A stretch of DNA of 64,000 nt, taken from the NCBI GenBank assembly GCA_003342815.1, contig PTEX01000131.1:209640-273639 (forward strand), written 5' to 3'. Made by a program: the position numbers and the translations under genes. Shown here one piece after another: positions 62,181 through 64,000 of the stretch (position 1 is the stretch's first letter; each line of letters starts with the position of its first letter). The stretch is from Eudromia elegans (taxonomy: Eukaryota > Chordata > Aves > Tinamiformes > Tinamidae). The notes under the pieces were generated by a model. The model ran no database searches, had not been told where the DNA came from, and worked only from the letters and a program-made list of their open reading frames with translations.

Positions 62181-64000
62181 TGAAGAATGGAAGCTCTGAG
62201 AGTTTGTGTCCATATTGGATGTAAGGCTGTGTGTGAAAGAAGGTCCTTCATCTTTCAAACAGCTGTGCAAAATCCACAATGTAAATTTTTTTAAGCAAAA
62301 AACATGAGGAAAGTTTGTTCCGTGTGGAGGGATTCAGTTGCCACATTAGATTTTGTACTTCAGTGTTCAACAAGGCTTTGGTAGCCCTTAGAGTAAGGGT
62401 TATAAGTAGTTTAGTAGTGATTTAAAAGCAGCTAGCATGCCAGTGCCCTTCTCTAGGATATTCTGAGCTGCGTGTGTCACTTTAGCGAGGAGCTGATGGT
62501 GCAAGGATCTACCCCAGCGAAGTGTCTCCTGGTGCCTGCTGCTCCTTGCCAGCAGCGGGGAGCGAGGTGTTCCTGAAGCAGGATCTCGGGTACCACAGAT
62601 GCTCTGTGTACCTAATTCTAGAATTTGTGCTCCATTTAATATATTGCATTTTAAAAAAAATTTAGTGTATAAATAAATGCATAAACATTATGCATTAAAA
62701 CATCCATCTAGCATTTCCAACACGTTTTAAAAGTAGAGGTTTTTTTTTTTTTTTAATATTAATGTTTTCCTCTGCAATTTTATGTCTCATTCAGATTATT
62801 GTTTTCCATTCAACTGATATAATGTTCCCTGTGTTCCGGAAACATAACAAAGACATAATATTGTTATTCACATTTTTAGTGTTAGTGCACAAATTTTATA
62901 GCTTTTGGAGAAATTCTCCCCTTGCTTACACTGACAGCAAACTTTGCTCTTTAATTTTTTTATGAAGTAGATGGGAAAACTTCCACATTCCTCTTTTTTT
63001 TCCTCTAGTAGCAGGGTAATGCCCTTTTTTTTCCTCTTTTTTCTATTGAATTTGTGGGAGTTGCCATGCCCGTTAGCATGCATCAGAAGAGCAGTCCAGA
63101 GATGGCTGCACTGCAGCCACTCCTGTTGTGTAATTCCACACCACGAGGGAGCATCAGCACGAGCAGCTTTTGGGAGGTACCTAAGAGGGTCCGAGAAGAG
63201 TTCTGAGGAAGGGCTGGGTGGAACTGGACTGGGGCAATTTTTAAGCTGTTCTGCCAGATCACAACCTATTGTGGCTTGTTTAAATGGTCGTGTGCAAACA
63301 CAGCTGGCTGTAACTGGAGCTCACTGAATAGTGCCAGCACAATCTCTCTGATGCACGTAGGAGATTTGCTCAAAGTAGAACTGGAATTTTATTTTGGTTA
63401 GTTGTCTGTCAGTGAAAAGATCCCTTGTGAGTTTTTACTATGGTAATATGGACACTGCTTTTCCAGAGACTTTAACCTCTGTCTGATAATGTAGTCCCAT
63501 CTTAAAACCCAACTTTTGGCGACTTTCTAAAAAGATAGCATTGATGGTGAATTATAATTTTCATTATGCCAGTGTATTTTTCAAAACTTTTTGGCTCTGG
63601 GATCAGTCTAAGCTAATGAACTGTTAACACTTCACACTTGTTCATATGTAATTCAGACTGACACTGGGTTCTTTGCCATGAGCAGAAGACTTGGCTGTAA
63701 CATGATATTCTTAAAATAGAGAGATGTAAAATCCACTTATACTGAGTAATTATTTCTTTAAGCTCAGTCATAATGCAAGAAGAAAAATGTGAAAGATTGT
63801 AGTATTTAAGTAGTAAATATTGGTATTTTTATTTTAACCGGGAGTGTTTACTCCTGTCAGGAGTGACATTCTGTCCTCTGAAGTTTCTGGAGGTTTTGCC
63901 ACCAGCTTCAAGAAGTCAGGAGTTCGTGTGAGAAGTAAGAAGCTAATGGAGAAACATGTCACAGGTTCTTGGCAGAGGGACTTCCAAAGATGCTTTTGAA
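62181..64000. other. AT-rich unique sequence, no gene recognised
   Basis: T runs occur at 62741-62754 and in 62990-63042, and the 15-nt palindrome ACTCCTGTCAGGAGT lies at 63850-63864. A 118-codon frame at 62971-63327 spans the T runs and resembles nothing known. No transposon was recognised. Confidence 0.65.

Noticed and set aside
1..64000. Endogenous retrovirus or LTR elements, tRNA genes, CRISPR arrays, bacterial-type operons
   Set aside because: I looked for LTR-type ends, gag/pol motifs, tRNA cloverleaf patterns and regularly spaced repeats and found none that were convincing. The DNA is avian nuclear sequence, where CRISPR and operons are not expected.

Overview
The window is vertebrate nuclear DNA, almost certainly from a bird. 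Four of the seven CR1 LINE placements lie in the avian style: they are 5'-truncated or fragmentary and, where the 3' end survives, finish in short ATTCTRTG-type octamer repeats instead of poly(A). No Alu, B1 or L1 is visible, repeat density is low, and the background is AT-rich and CpG-poor. There are no operons, CRISPR arrays, rRNA or tRNA genes. The supplied reading frames often begin at GTG or TTG and do not behave like eukaryotic genes. I could not identify any known protein-coding gene, so I read the window as intergenic or as the inside of one or more long introns.

Layout. 1-4.5 kb is AT-rich unique sequence. 4.55-5.4 kb is an old, decayed plus-strand CR1 reverse-transcriptase fragment. 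5.4-20.5 kb is mostly unique, with two small tandem repeats (7.08 and 9.72 kb) and a possible 68-bp exon at 19.5 kb. 20.56-21.16 kb is a second old CR1 with internal loss. 22.72-23.47 kb is the youngest-looking CR1, with a continuous C-terminal ORF2 frame. 23.5-34 kb is unique, with a small CpG-rich block at 30.9-31.3 kb. 34.06-34.75 kb is an ancient CR1 of the type also seen in turtles and crocodilians, with its 3' end preserved. 37.47-37.67 kb is a short CR1 tail, and 38.43-38.67 kb is a decayed minus-strand CR1. 40.85-40.98 kb is the best candidate coding exon. 43.65-44.09 kb holds one CR1 inserted tail-to-tail inside the tail of another. 44.8-49 kb and 55-61.3 kb are richer in GC and CpG. 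52.33-52.62 kb is another old CR1 fragment. 59.3-59.6 kb and nearby look like AT-rich regulatory elements, with two Oct-type octamers.

The CR1 copies form layers: ancient amniote-type fragments, mid-age truncated avian copies, and one copy with an undisrupted frame. The functional candidates are splice-flanked open segments and CNE-like blocks. They were picked by eye and need transcript or alignment evidence. I found no previously undescribed system.
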